Made by a program: the position numbers and the translations under genes. Shown here one piece after another: positions 1-8,630 of a stretch of 64,000 nucleotides of DNA (position 1 is its first letter; each line of letters begins with the position of its first letter). A model generated the notes under the pieces. That model ran no database searches. It had not been told where the DNA came from and saw only the letters and a list, made by a program, of their open reading frames with translations. Source of the DNA: DATLXU01 sp035575515 (GTDB taxonomy: Bacteria; Acidobacteriota; Blastocatellia; UBA7656); assembly GCA_035575515.1 (NCBI GenBank), contig DATLXU010000055.1, forward strand, positions 1-64,000. The letters are read 5' to 3'.

Positions 1-1
1 T

Positions 2-1525
2 ATCGCTATGGTGATGACCGAACTTATGGGCGAGGAGCAGTTCAAGGAACGAGTCAAAATTTACGCCACAGACGTTGATGAAGAGGCGCTCGCCACAGCC
101 CGCGCAGCTACCTACGCGCCCAAGCAGGTCGAGACTATACCACCAGAGTTGCTCAACAAGTATTTTGACAGGACAGACTCGCGCTACGTCTTCCGCAAAG
201 AACTGCGGCGCGCCATCATCTATGGCCGCCACGACCTGATTCAGGACGCGCCAATATCGCGCGTGGACCTTCTGGTCTGCCGAAACACGCTGATGTATTT
301 CAACGCTGAAGCGCAGACGAAGATACTTGTCCGCTTTCACTTTGCGCTGAGCGAAACGGGCTACCTGTTTTTGGGCAAGTCCGAAATGCTTTTGACGCAC
401 ACGAACCTATTCACGCCAATTGACCTCAAGCGGCGCGTATTTCAGAAAGTGGCTAAGGTCAACCTCCGCGACAGGCTGATAATACTTGCGCACACGGGTC
501 AGGACGATGCCGCCAATCAACTGGCCAATTACATGCGGCTGCGCGAAACGAGCTTCGACACTGGGCCGCTTGCGCAGATCGTAGTTGACGCGAATGGCTT
601 TCTGGTGCTGGCCAATCAGCAGGCGCGGGTGTTGTTTGGAATCACGCAGCGCGACATCGGGCGATTGCTGCAAGACCTCGAGATATCCTATCGCCCGGTC
701 GAGTTGCGCTCGATGATTGAGCAGGCTTATGTCGAGCGCCGACTTGTAAGCCAAAAGGAAGTGATGTGGAAGCTCAGTTCCAGGGATGGCCGCTACCTCG
801 ATGTTGATGTGACGCCGCTAGTGTCAAATCAGGGGATTCTGATGGGCGTGAGTATCACCTTCACCGATGTGACGCGCTATAAGAAGCTCGAAGAAGAACT
901 CCAGCGCTCGAAGCACGAGCTTGAGACCGCTTACGAAGAATTGCAATCAACCGTCGAGGAGCTTGAGACGACGAATGAAGAGCTGCAATCCACGAACGAA
1001 GAGCTTGAGACGTTGAATGAGGAGCTTCAGTCAACGAACGAAGAACTCGAAACGATGAATGAGGAGCAGCAGTCAACCACCGAGGAGGTCGAGGCGATGA
1101 ACGAAGAGTTGCGCCAGCGCACAAACGAGCTTGATCAGGTGAACAACTTCCTTGCGTCAATCCTGAGCAGTGTGCGCATGGGCATCATCGTCATAAACCC
1201 TGAGATGCACGTCGAGATATGGAACCGCCAGTCGGAAAACTTCTGGGGACTCCGCCAGGAAGAGGTAATCGGAAAGCACCTGCTCAATCTTGAGTTTGGT
1301 CTTGATCTCAATCAATTGAAGCCTTCGCTCAAAGCGATTCTTTCGGGCAAAAGTGATTACGACGAAAGGATTCTTCAGACTATAAATCGCCGCGGCAAAC
1401 AATTCGATTGTCGTGTGACTTTGATGCGCCACGACAGCAAAGGCAAAGACGTTCGCGGCGTGATAATTATGATGGAAGACATGAGCGGACAGCGCAATAA
1501 TAATGATCTGCGCGATAACGGCTGA
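2..1525 (+). CDS. CheR-type methyltransferase / PAS signalling protein, 5' end cut by window
   Basis: The reading frame is open to the left edge, so the N-terminus is missing. The first 150 or so visible residues are the C-terminal half of a CheR methyltransferase: IYATDVDEEAL is the SAM-binding acidic loop and DLLVCRNTLMYF the conserved motif of this family. A PAS domain follows (about 185-290). Next comes a long heptad coiled coil made of repeated ELETTNEELQSTNEEL-like units (about 290-385), then a second PAS domain (about 390-495). This order is typical of the large CheB-CheR-PAS fusion proteins of environmental bacteria; whether a CheB domain is present cannot be seen. The protein ends without a kinase domain, so it probably passes its signal to a partner. 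The hybrid kinase 0.4 kb downstream on the same strand is the obvious candidate, but that is inference. Confidence 0.9.
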   Translation: MAMVMTELMGEEQFKERVKIYATDVDEEALATARAATYAPKQVETIPPELLNKYFDRTDSRYVFRKELRRAIIYGRHDLIQDAPISRVDLLVCRNTLMYFNAEAQTKILVRFHFALSETGYLFLGKSEMLLTHTNLFTPIDLKRRVFQKVAKVNLRDRLIILAHTGQDDAANQLANYMRLRETSFDTGPLAQIVVDANGFLVLANQQARVLFGITQRDIGRLLQDLEISYRPVELRSMIEQAYVERRLVSQKEVMWKLSSRDGRYLDVDVTPLVSNQGILMGVSITFTDVTRYKKLEEELQRSKHELETAYEELQSTVEELETTNEELQSTNEELETLNEELQSTNEELETMNEEQQSTTEEVEAMNEELRQRTNELDQVNNFLASILSSVRMGIIVINPEMHVEIWNRQSENFWGLRQEEVIGKHLLNLEFGLDLNQLKPSLKAILSGKSDYDERILQTINRRGKQFDCRVTLMRHDSKGKDVRGVIIMMEDMSGQRNNNDLRDNG

Positions 1526-1889
1526 GACTTGGGCGGCTGCCGAGCACAAACGTAACGACTCATGGGCGGCGATGTAGCACACGCTTTAGCCTGTGGCAAG
1601 CCTTATCAATACAAAGACTGAAGTCTGTGCTACTTACTCCGCCCATAACTGAGGGGCGTTGCGCACAAACTGTTTGACTGATTGGATCGAAAGTGGTAAA
1701 AAATGTGCCGCTGGAAGAAATCATCTGAAAAGAAATCATCTGACCTGAGCGCCAGATTTTCCTGACCAATACCAGATGGTGAACGCTCATCTAGAGCGGA
1801 TAAATAATGGGCGCTTGCGAGATTATGAAAATCGAACAAACTAGAATGCTGAATCGGTTAAAGACGTTTTAATTTCTTCGCGACAAACA
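1526..1889. other. Intergenic region with repeats, no gene
   Basis: No credible coding sequence was found in these 364 bases. They hold an 85-bp inverted-repeat element (1562-1646). They also hold a short tandem direct repeat, AAGAAATCATCTGA, at 1715-1728 and again at 1730-1743. No strong sigma70 promoter was seen in front of the downstream kinase. Confidence 0.6.
1562..1646. repeat. REP-like inverted-repeat element
   Basis: The ends are ATGGGCGG...GTAGCACA and TGTGCTAC...CCGCCCAT, which pair over about 16 bases with a short internal mismatch. The interior contains two smaller palindromic pieces, GCTTTAGC and AGACTGAAGTCT. The nested-palindrome layout resembles dispersed REP-type elements; no second copy is visible in this window. 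Confidence 0.55.
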
Positions 1890-1943
1890 GTGCCTCTACA
1901 CCGAACGTTTTTGATTCTATCGCATTCCAAGCCTTTACGCGCG

Positions 1944-3824
1944 ATGGATAGAGGGAAAAAGAAACTTACACAGGAGATACAGGACGCCAAAGAGCGACTG
2001 GCGCTGCTCAACAGGCACGCGCAACACCTGTCTCCCGAAGAGAGTCTATGGATGCAAGAGGCGCTTGAAGATCTTCGGACGGCTGATGAAGTGCTTCGGA
2101 CGGCTGATGAAGAATTGCGCCAGCAGAACGAGGAACTCGTGAGGGTGCAGCGCGAAATCGAGGCCGAGCGGCTCCGCTACCTTGACCTGTTCGAGTTCGC
2201 CCCCGACGGCTATCTGGTCACGACGGTAGACGGGACTATTCTTGAGGCGAACCGCGCGGCAGCCAACATGATTGGCATCTCGAAAGAATACTTGATAGGC
2301 AAGCCGCTGCCCATCTACATTGACGAAGAACACCGGCATGAATTTCGGGAAATGCTTAATTGGCTGACTCGCAAAATCTCGCCCATCGGGAACGAGATGG
2401 AAACGCGATTGCACCCGCGTGAGGGTAAACCACTTGATATAGGGATGATGGTCGCGCCGATCAGAAATGCTGAAGGCAAGCCGGTAATGCTGCGCTGGCT
2501 GCTGCGCAACATCACGGAACGCAAGCGCGCTGAAGAAGAGGTTCGCAAGCTCAATGCCGAGCTTGAACAGCGCGTCAAAGAGCGCACAGTCGAGCTTGAA
2601 CAGGCTAATATGCTCAAGAGCGAGATGCTTCGCCGCGAGCAGCAGGCCCGCGCTGAAGCCGAAGCGGCAAACCGCAGCAAAGACGAATTACTCGCCACAG
2701 TATCGCACGAGCTTCGCACGCCGCTCAACGCCGTGCTCGGCTGGATTCATATTCTAAAAAGCCAGCGCGGCAATCAAGAGATATTCGCCCATGCGCTGGA
2801 AGTCATCGAGCGCAACGCAACGCTTCAAGCGCAGCTCATAAACGACCTACTCGAAATTTCGCGCATAGTCACAGGTAGTTTCAGGCTCGAAAAGCAGCTC
2901 ACTGCGATAGCTCACGTAATCGAAGCGGAGCTCGACTCCATTCGCCCGATGACTCAGACCAAAGGTGTTAATCTCACAGTGTCGCTGGACCCTACGGCTG
3001 AATTCGTGCTTGGCGACCAAGCGCGCTTGCAACAGGTGATTGGAAATCTTCTATCGAACGCGCTGAAGTTTACACCCGAAGGCGGCAGGATTGACATAAA
3101 ACTGAAGCGCGAGGGCGGCGAGGCGGTAATTACGGTGAGCGATACGGGCGAGGGCATTTCGCCTGAGTTTCTGCCTTACGTCTTCGACCGCTTCCGGCAA
3201 GAAAAAACAGGTTCAACGCGCAGCGCCGGAGGGCTTGGTCTTGGGCTTGCGATAGCGCGCCATATAGTCGAGCTTCACGGCGGAAAAGTCGAAGCCCGTA
3301 GCGATGGCGAAGGCAAAGGCTCTAAGTTCATAGTGAGGCTGCCGTTGCTGAATGCAAACCACACGGCTGAGATAAAGCAGGCGAGCGCGCCGGAGCCGCC
3401 CCTCCAGCAAGACAAAGCGCCGCGACTCGACCGAATAACAGTGCTTGTCATTGATGACGAGAAAGACGCGCGCGAGTTGCTGAGCGTAGCGCTTGAGCAG
3501 TGGGGCGCAAAAGTTTTGACCGCCGCCACCTGCGCCGAAGCCCTTGCGCGGCTGAGCGACGCGAGCGAGCGGCCCGATGTTTTAATCGCTGATATTGCTA
3601 TGCCGGGAGAAGACGGCTTCGATTTGATTCATCAGGTTAGAGAGCTTGAGCCTGAAAAAGGCGGCAACATTCCTGCCATCGCGCTTACGGCCTATGCTGG
3701 CGTCGAAGACCGCATACGCGTTTTGAATGAAGGCTATCAAGCGCACCTCTCCAAACCCGTGAGCCTTGCAGAGCTGGCAAGAACTGTTGCAACTCTGGCC
3801 GCAGGCGAGAAAGACGAAGCCTGA
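1944..3824 (+). CDS. PAS-domain hybrid sensor histidine kinase with C-terminal receiver
   Basis: This 626-residue cytoplasmic two-component protein has no membrane segment. An N-terminal coiled coil contains a 24-bp in-frame repeat encoding LRTADEVLRTADEEL. It is followed by a PAS domain, a second coiled coil, and a HisKA domain with SHELRTPLNAVLGW (phospho-accepting His). A HATPase domain follows with its N box (IGNLLSNALKFTPEGG) and G boxes (DTGEGIS, GLGLGLAI). The receiver at the C-terminus has VIDDE, IADIAMPGEDG (phospho-accepting Asp) and the Lys of LSKP. A GTG at 1890 would add 18 residues; the ATG at 1944 was preferred because the coiled coil starts right after it, and neither start has a good ribosome site. 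The last codons lie in a 62-bp perfect palindrome. Confidence 0.9.
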   Translation: MDRGKKKLTQEIQDAKERLALLNRHAQHLSPEESLWMQEALEDLRTADEVLRTADEELRQQNEELVRVQREIEAERLRYLDLFEFAPDGYLVTTVDGTILEANRAAANMIGISKEYLIGKPLPIYIDEEHRHEFREMLNWLTRKISPIGNEMETRLHPREGKPLDIGMMVAPIRNAEGKPVMLRWLLRNITERKRAEEEVRKLNAELEQRVKERTVELEQANMLKSEMLRREQQARAEAEAANRSKDELLATVSHELRTPLNAVLGWIHILKSQRGNQEIFAHALEVIERNATLQAQLINDLLEISRIVTGSFRLEKQLTAIAHVIEAELDSIRPMTQTKGVNLTVSLDPTAEFVLGDQARLQQVIGNLLSNALKFTPEGGRIDIKLKREGGEAVITVSDTGEGISPEFLPYVFDRFRQEKTGSTRSAGGLGLGLAIARHIVELHGGKVEARSDGEGKGSKFIVRLPLLNANHTAEIKQASAPEPPLQQDKAPRLDRITVLVIDDEKDARELLSVALEQWGAKVLTAATCAEALARLSDASERPDVLIADIAMPGEDGFDLIHQVRELEPEKGGNIPAIALTAYAGVEDRIRVLNEGYQAHLSKPVSLAELARTVATLAAGEKDEA

Positions 3825-3854
3825 AGGCTTCGTCTTTCTCGCCTGCGGCCAGAG
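3793..3854. terminator. 62-bp perfect palindrome over the kinase stop codon; possible bidirectional terminator
   Basis: The left arm (3793-3822) and right arm (3825-3854) are exact reverse complements over 30 bases, separated only by the two bases GA. The left arm encodes the last residues of the kinase (LAAGEKDEA) and the TGA stop spans the centre. The pilX-like gene converges from the other side and stops six bases beyond the palindrome. There is no T-run. It could end transcription in both directions, or be a recent inverted duplication or an assembly fold-back. Confidence 0.7.
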
Positions 3855-3859
3855 CGGTG

Positions 3860-5974
3860 TTACTTGTCCTGTGAGCCGTAATAGATTCGTTTGTAAGACA
3901 ACACGACGGGTACGTTCGTTTGCGCCTTAACAACAGGCGTGCCGGTCGGACCGCCTGTGTCAACAACATAACCGGGATAAAACGGCGGCGACTGTCCCTG
4001 ATCGTATCGAGGGTCCCAAATCCCTTTGTAGCGGTAGCCATGAAATTTTCCATCGTAAACGCCAAGGTTGTCATAATTGCTCGACTGCACCCCGCCGACT
4101 ACGGTGAAGTTTCCGCGATCTGGCCTGCCAGCAAAGTTCAAAACATCTGAGCGTATGCGCCCGCCAAAAGGTCTGCCGTTCGTTCCAAGAATCGGATTGC
4201 CGTCTGAGTCCTTCAACTCGAACGCGGCGATTGATGCGTGAACCGTTAAATTATCCGGCGCTGAGCCGTCGCCCGGTATGAAGATGTTCCCGCCTGACGC
4301 GAATATGCCGAGCACATTTGCGGCATCTGGATTGATGGGATTGCCCGCCGCGTCCGTCACAGGCGTTTCGTAAGTCAAATCGCCAAGCAGCGTTATATTG
4401 CCGCCGACAACGGGACGGCGGCGATTGCCGCTCGCATATCCGCCCGCCGTGACCGTGATTGAAAAGTTTGAATCAATCGCAGGAATAGGCTGACCGTCGC
4501 CGCTTCGGCCCGGCCCTCTCAGCGAATTAATGTCTCCGCGAATGTAAAGCGATGCGGCAGAGCGATTGCCCTTTTGAACAATCGAGCGGTCTTTCGGAAC
4601 CCCGCGCAGTGTGCGCGTGCCATTGCCCGCATCAATCGTCGTCGTGTCGGCGTCAATGTCAATGACGATGGTCGTCGTCTTCCCGCCCTGCGTTATCTTT
4701 ATGACCTGCCGGTTGGCAACAGGATCCGCGCTCAACTGAATGTCGTCGACGCTGCCCATGACATAAAAGCCGCTGCCGCTAAAGGTCTCGCCGTCGGTTG
4801 GAACATATATTCCATTCGCGAGGCTCGGCGTCGTGGAGTCGGGATCGTCAGGCTCATCAAGCGACTTGTTCAGATTATCAACCGAGCGCAGCGCAAGGTG
4901 AAGCTCGCCGTCAGTAGGCGGGCCGCCCGACAGCGTGTATCCGCCATCGAGCACTGCGCGCGCCTGATCGAACGCATTGCCCGCAGCCGGTATGGGTTCG
5001 ACTCCGCGGTCAAACCCTGCGAGGAATTTCGGCGCGACCAGCACGCCGTCAACGACATCTGAGTTGGCGTCAACAGGGGGCGGCGGAGCGCCCGCCCCGT
5101 AGCGGTAATAACTCGCCGTCCTGTACGACTGCGTGACGTAACCGTGAAAGACCGGCGCGTCAGAGCCATCGGCTGGCGTCCAGAAGCCGAACCGCTCGTT
5201 CGTGTGAACCCGCCCTGAAAAGCGGTCGCCCGGCCCAAGCCCCTGATAGATGAAAGGCCCTTCGGGATTGTACGGGTCGAATTTATCAAGATAGAGAGCG
5301 AACTCGGCGAAGCTGCCTACGCGAAGGCCGCCGCCATCAGCTCTCACGAGCAGGCGGAAATTGATAACGCCTTCTTCGACGAGCGTGACCGAGCCGTTCA
5401 GCCCTTCGATGCCTTCGCCGACAGACTCAAGCCGATAAGAGACCGAGTAAGGCTCGACCTGTCCAAGTCGCGGATAGAGCGGGTTGACATAGCGCACGCG
5501 ATTGCCCGTATGTCTCGGGTTCGTGTCGCCCGCAGGATATGGCATCTGAAAATCTTTGATCTTTACTTTCGTCGTGTAGGCCGAAAGATTCGGGAAACGT
5601 TCTTTCTTGTTGAGAGCTTCTTCGGCTGCTGCGATGAAGCTGCCGGGCGTGAGCGTCGGCTCGCCCACCCTCACTACGGGCGGGTCGGGTAACGACATCA
5701 GCACAAAGCTATCAGAGCGAATCAAACGGCGAAGATTATTTATTCCCGCTTCTGCCGCATAGAAGCCGCTCGTCAGATTCTTGAAGTTAGACGTAATGGC
5801 TTTATCAGAAATTGAGGTGAATGTTACGGCCAATCCGAGCATGACCATCAGCGACATTATGAGCAGCACAGCGACCAGCGCCATGCCTTGCTCGCTTTTG
5901 GCAGAGTAGGCAGTAGGCAGTGGGCAGTAGGCAGTCGTCTTTTGTTCGGTGCTCGAATCGCCGTCAGTTCTCAT
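3860..5974 (-). CDS. pilX: Large PilX-like minor pilin / pseudopilin
   Basis: The 704-residue product starts with a cytoplasmic leader ending in SEQG, followed by a hydrophobic helix (MALVAVLLIMSLMVMLGLAV) and SGFYAAEAGINNLRR. This is the PilX N-terminal pattern of type IV pilus assembly proteins. Ordinary PilX proteins are about 200 residues; here more than 500 extra residues form a Gly/Asp-rich, probably beta-rich extracellular part without a recognised motif. The ATG at 5974 has GGGAG about nine bases upstream and was chosen over GTG 6016 and ATG 6013. It is the last gene of the fimT-pilV-pilW-pilX run. The leader contains a heptanucleotide repeat (see the repeat entry). The family role is priming or decorating type IV pili at the cell envelope; the role of the large domain is unknown. 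Confidence 0.8.
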   Translation of the reverse strand: MRTDGDSSTEQKTTAYCPLPTAYSAKSEQGMALVAVLLIMSLMVMLGLAVTFTSISDKAITSNFKNLTSGFYAAEAGINNLRRLIRSDSFVLMSLPDPPVVRVGEPTLTPGSFIAAAEEALNKKERFPNLSAYTTKVKIKDFQMPYPAGDTNPRHTGNRVRYVNPLYPRLGQVEPYSVSYRLESVGEGIEGLNGSVTLVEEGVINFRLLVRADGGGLRVGSFAEFALYLDKFDPYNPEGPFIYQGLGPGDRFSGRVHTNERFGFWTPADGSDAPVFHGYVTQSYRTASYYRYGAGAPPPPVDANSDVVDGVLVAPKFLAGFDRGVEPIPAAGNAFDQARAVLDGGYTLSGGPPTDGELHLALRSVDNLNKSLDEPDDPDSTTPSLANGIYVPTDGETFSGSGFYVMGSVDDIQLSADPVANRQVIKITQGGKTTTIVIDIDADTTTIDAGNGTRTLRGVPKDRSIVQKGNRSAASLYIRGDINSLRGPGRSGDGQPIPAIDSNFSITVTAGGYASGNRRRPVVGGNITLLGDLTYETPVTDAAGNPINPDAANVLGIFASGGNIFIPGDGSAPDNLTVHASIAAFELKDSDGNPILGTNGRPFGGRIRSDVLNFAGRPDRGNFTVVGGVQSSNYDNLGVYDGKFHGYRYKGIWDPRYDQGQSPPFYPGYVVDTGGPTGTPVVKAQTNVPVVLSYKRIYYGSQDK
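5906..5936. repeat. Heptanucleotide tandem repeat inside the pilX leader
   Basis: On the plus strand the units read TAGGCAG, TAGGCAG, TGGGCAG, TAGGCAG. They lie inside the pilX-like gene and encode the odd TAYCPLPTAY stretch between the start codon and the pilin cleavage region. Seven is not a multiple of three, so gain or loss of one unit would shift the frame before the mature protein begins. Confidence 0.75.
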
Positions 5975-6096
5975 GATTAAATGCTCCCTCTCTACGTCGC
6001 TTCCGTTTCCCATCACACTTATCTACCTAAGAGGGGATCAGAGATAGTGAATCAATTGACCCTGCCCCCTTAACACTCGACCCCTACCCCCCTGCT

Positions 6097-7365
6097 TTAC
6101 GGTTTCGGGTTCAGTCGCTCGCCGAGTCGCGGCTGCTTTCCGATCTGCCTGCTGCGATGGTTATAGCCTGCGTTGCCGAATCCGCCTTGGCCGTCGCCGT
6201 AGCCCGCGCCTGCGCTGTCACCCCAGCCAGGCCCGCCAGGCCCGCCATATCCGGGACCTCCATCGCCTGGGAATCCTCCGCGAGGCCCGCCACCGGAACC
6301 GCCGGGGAAGCCGCCGCCCGGCACACCGTCATCTCCGGGGAAGCCCGGCGAGCTGCCGCCTCCTCCGCCATTCGATGTGCCGTAGTCGCCGCCGGGAACT
6401 GGTCGCGGACGAACGACGCTGGCAAGCGTCACCACTCGCTCGGCCTGATTGTCGCCCTTGATCTCTGTGCGCGCCGTCAGCGAGACTTCAATCGCAAGGG
6501 TCTTGTACTCGCGCGAGATGTTCTGTGATTTAACCCACTGCCCTTCCATTTCGCCGTCGCGCACTTCGAGGTAGCGCAGTTGGAACGCCATGACGTTGCG
6601 GGCAATAGCAATAGGCGGGCTGTCGTTGACCGAAAGCGCAAAGGTCGGATGCTCTTGATCAGTGCGGTCAACAAAGTATCGCTTTATGGTAACGGGTCGC
6701 ATTGTGAACGCGCCCTTCTCGTAAGGGTCACCAAAGGCAAATTCAGGCTCGACGCCGCGATGCTGAACTGAATCGAAGCTCACGCCGATTGTGCCGTCGC
6801 GCGTCAGCTTCACATCTTTCACCTTTATGAAATCGAACTGGACAGAGCCGCCTTCGTGAATGCTGCTGATGATAAACTCTTCGTTCGGCGTGATTGTGTT
6901 TATAACAGATTCAGGATTAGCGCGGGCCGCGCCGTTCGGCATCACTTCAACGTAGCCGTCTCTTACAGAGAAGGGGCGAGCCGAGGCGGCAAATAGCGGC
7001 AGTGACGAGTGCGGGATTTTTGATTCAGTGTCGGATGAAACAATCGTGACTTCATCTGTCGCGCCGTCAACGCCGTTAGTTGAATAGATTGAGCGGAATT
7101 TTTCGCCGAGTCCGAGTCCGTTCTCTTTCGATTGCTGAATGTCGCGCGTGAGAAAATCCATCATCAGTCGCGCGTTCTGGTCCATTTCGGAAACGCCCTG
7201 TTCAGTGCGAAAGATGTTCTGGCTCTTGCCTAAAAGAAGGACCACTGCGCCCGCAATGACCGTGAAGACCATCATCGCAATTATCAATTCCGTCAGCGTG
7301 AACCCGCGCTCACCTGCGCCGCATCGCCACGTCACTGCATTGTCATTATTGCCTTTTGCCTTCAT
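6097..7365 (-). CDS. pilW: PilW-like prepilin with Gly-rich tail
   Basis: The 422-residue protein has a class III prepilin signal: a basic leader, then RGFTLTELIIAMMVFTVIAGAVV, with cleavage expected after Gly and the conserved Glu at mature position 5. The middle region is a PilW-like minor-pilin globular domain. About 100 C-terminal residues are dominated by Gly, Pro and Ser (for example GGPGYGGPGGPGW), a low-complexity tail that is unusual for the family. It sits between pilV and pilX in the same order as minor-pilin operons of other bacteria. The product should be processed by a PilD-type peptidase and join the pilus or pseudopilus. That it is a minor pilin is solid; which machine it serves is not shown here. 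Confidence 0.85.
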   Translation of the reverse strand: MKAKGNNDNAVTWRCGAGERGFTLTELIIAMMVFTVIAGAVVLLLGKSQNIFRTEQGVSEMDQNARLMMDFLTRDIQQSKENGLGLGEKFRSIYSTNGVDGATDEVTIVSSDTESKIPHSSLPLFAASARPFSVRDGYVEVMPNGAARANPESVINTITPNEEFIISSIHEGGSVQFDFIKVKDVKLTRDGTIGVSFDSVQHRGVEPEFAFGDPYEKGAFTMRPVTIKRYFVDRTDQEHPTFALSVNDSPPIAIARNVMAFQLRYLEVRDGEMEGQWVKSQNISREYKTLAIEVSLTARTEIKGDNQAERVVTLASVVRPRPVPGGDYGTSNGGGGGSSPGFPGDDGVPGGGFPGGSGGGPRGGFPGDGGPGYGGPGGPGWGDSAGAGYGDGQGGFGNAGYNHRSRQIGKQPRLGERLNPKP

Positions 7366-7401
7366 CGCTGGCCTCCTTTATTGCCGAACGCGACCACTGT
7401 T

Positions 7402-8055
7402 TTACTGATTCGTCATCACCGTGTAGAGATCAACCTGCTCAGGAGTCTTGCCCGTCGGCGCGTTTTCGCTCTTGACGCGCACGGCGATTGTCAACCTGCG
7501 GTTGGCCGGGTCTTCTTCGCTGCTGGAAATAATCGCCCAGCGGCGCGAGTAGCTTATGCGGTCCGGACCGAACGGATTTCCGGGAACGACCGTGCCGTCG
7601 GGCCTTCTGGTTTCAGCAGTGCCGTCTGGAGCGACAATCGTCACTGTCCCTTCAGGCTCAACGTCATTTCGGCCCGCGATGATTATCTTGTCGAAATAGT
7701 ACGCGCCTTCGGGTCCCCACACGTCCTGATCGAGGCTGCCCGCCGCGTACATATCATCTGGCCCGTGAGCGTTCGGGTTCGTTCGCATCTTCGCGGGGTC
7801 AACGAGCCGCTGAAACGAAATCGCGCCGAGCTGTTCGAGCTTGTCCTGAGCGAAGGTCGTCGCCGTCGTGAAGTTGCGCGAGCTTGCATTGGTCTTCATG
7901 GCGAGACTGAACATTCCGGCGATGCTCACAAGCCCGATGACCGTTACGAGCATGGCTATGACGGCTTCTATCAGCGTGAAGCCGCTCTCATCTGAGTGAC
8001 CCGATGATTGAGAGATGCGGTCTGCATGGCGTGATGCAAAAATCGGTAGAATCAT
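7402..8055 (-). CDS. pilV: PilV-like prepilin
   Basis: About 217 residues. The prepilin motif SGFTLIEAVIAMLVTVIGLVSIAGMF begins near residue 24, with the Gly cleavage site and Glu at +5, followed by a short globular domain. The ATG at 8055 is taken as the start; a TTG at 8067 would add four residues, and neither has a clear ribosome site. It lies 62 bases after fimT and 36 bases before pilW on the same strand, so the four genes probably form one transcript. The family role is minor-pilin assembly and pilus priming. Confidence 0.85.
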   Translation of the reverse strand: MILPIFASRHADRISQSSGHSDESGFTLIEAVIAMLVTVIGLVSIAGMFSLAMKTNASSRNFTTATTFAQDKLEQLGAISFQRLVDPAKMRTNPNAHGPDDMYAAGSLDQDVWGPEGAYYFDKIIIAGRNDVEPEGTVTIVAPDGTAETRRPDGTVVPGNPFGPDRISYSRRWAIISSSEEDPANRRLTIAVRVKSENAPTGKTPEQVDLYTVMTNQ

Positions 8056-8117
8056 TTTCGTTGCCAATCTTCAGGTTCGGCGCTGCGGCTGCGTGTCGCT
8101 TGCGCTACCGGACAACG

Positions 8118-8630
8118 TTAGAAGCTGTCGTCGCGCGTGGCGTCGGAGAGCATGACCTGCCCTGTAGGCGAGACGGTCACGATCATGTAGTAGCCGTTTG
8201 CTCCGTTGACGCGAAAGGTCTGGCTTTGTGTCGGCAGGGGGGTGACAAGGCCGCGACCATCGAATGATACTTCTCTAGGGGCATCTTCGGAGATCGTTAT
8301 GCCTTCGGGCATCTGAATGGTTCCCATTGTTTTAGGCTCGGCGTTGCCTGTGGGATCGAACTGCTTGATTTCGACTTTCTGCGTCTCTGACACAAGGACA
8401 CCTGCGCGCGTGTTGTTTGAAGTCGCAAGGTAGCGCGCGCGTTGGAGCGCGGTCGCAACGTTGCGAGCGCCCACGCCGAGGCGATAGTCGCGCATGTAAG
8501 CGACGACCTTTGGTACGACAAAAGCCGCCACAATAGCGATGATTAAGAGGACAACTGACATCTCAATGACTGAGAATCCGCGCTCGCCGCGCCTGCTTTT
8601 TTGAGTTGTAATCATCATCTGGCGAAACAT
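8118..8630 (-). CDS. fimT: GspH/FimT-family pseudopilin
   Basis: The 170-residue protein has a prepilin leader RRGERGFSVIEMSVVLLIIAIVAAFVVPKV, with Gly cleavage and Glu at +5. A region typical of GspH/FimT follows (long helix, then NVATALQRARYLATSNNTRAGV), ending in a small beta domain. It is the first gene of the minor-pilin run, matching the usual fimT-pilV-pilW-pilX order. No pilY1 or pilE is found next to pilX. The start ATG at 8630 lacks a clear ribosome site; internal Met codons at 8618 and 8615 are alternatives. Confidence 0.88.
   Translation of the reverse strand: MFRQMMITTQKSRRGERGFSVIEMSVVLLIIAIVAAFVVPKVVAYMRDYRLGVGARNVATALQRARYLATSNNTRAGVLVSETQKVEIKQFDPTGNAEPKTMGTIQMPEGITISEDAPREVSFDGRGLVTPLPTQSQTFRVNGANGYYMIVTVSPTGQVMLSDATRDDSF

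Noticed and set aside
890..1130. Tandem repeat in the CheR-PAS gene as a possible mobile or CRISPR-like repeat
   Set aside because: It is the DNA of a heptad coiled coil (NEELQSTNEELET) that is normal for this protein family.
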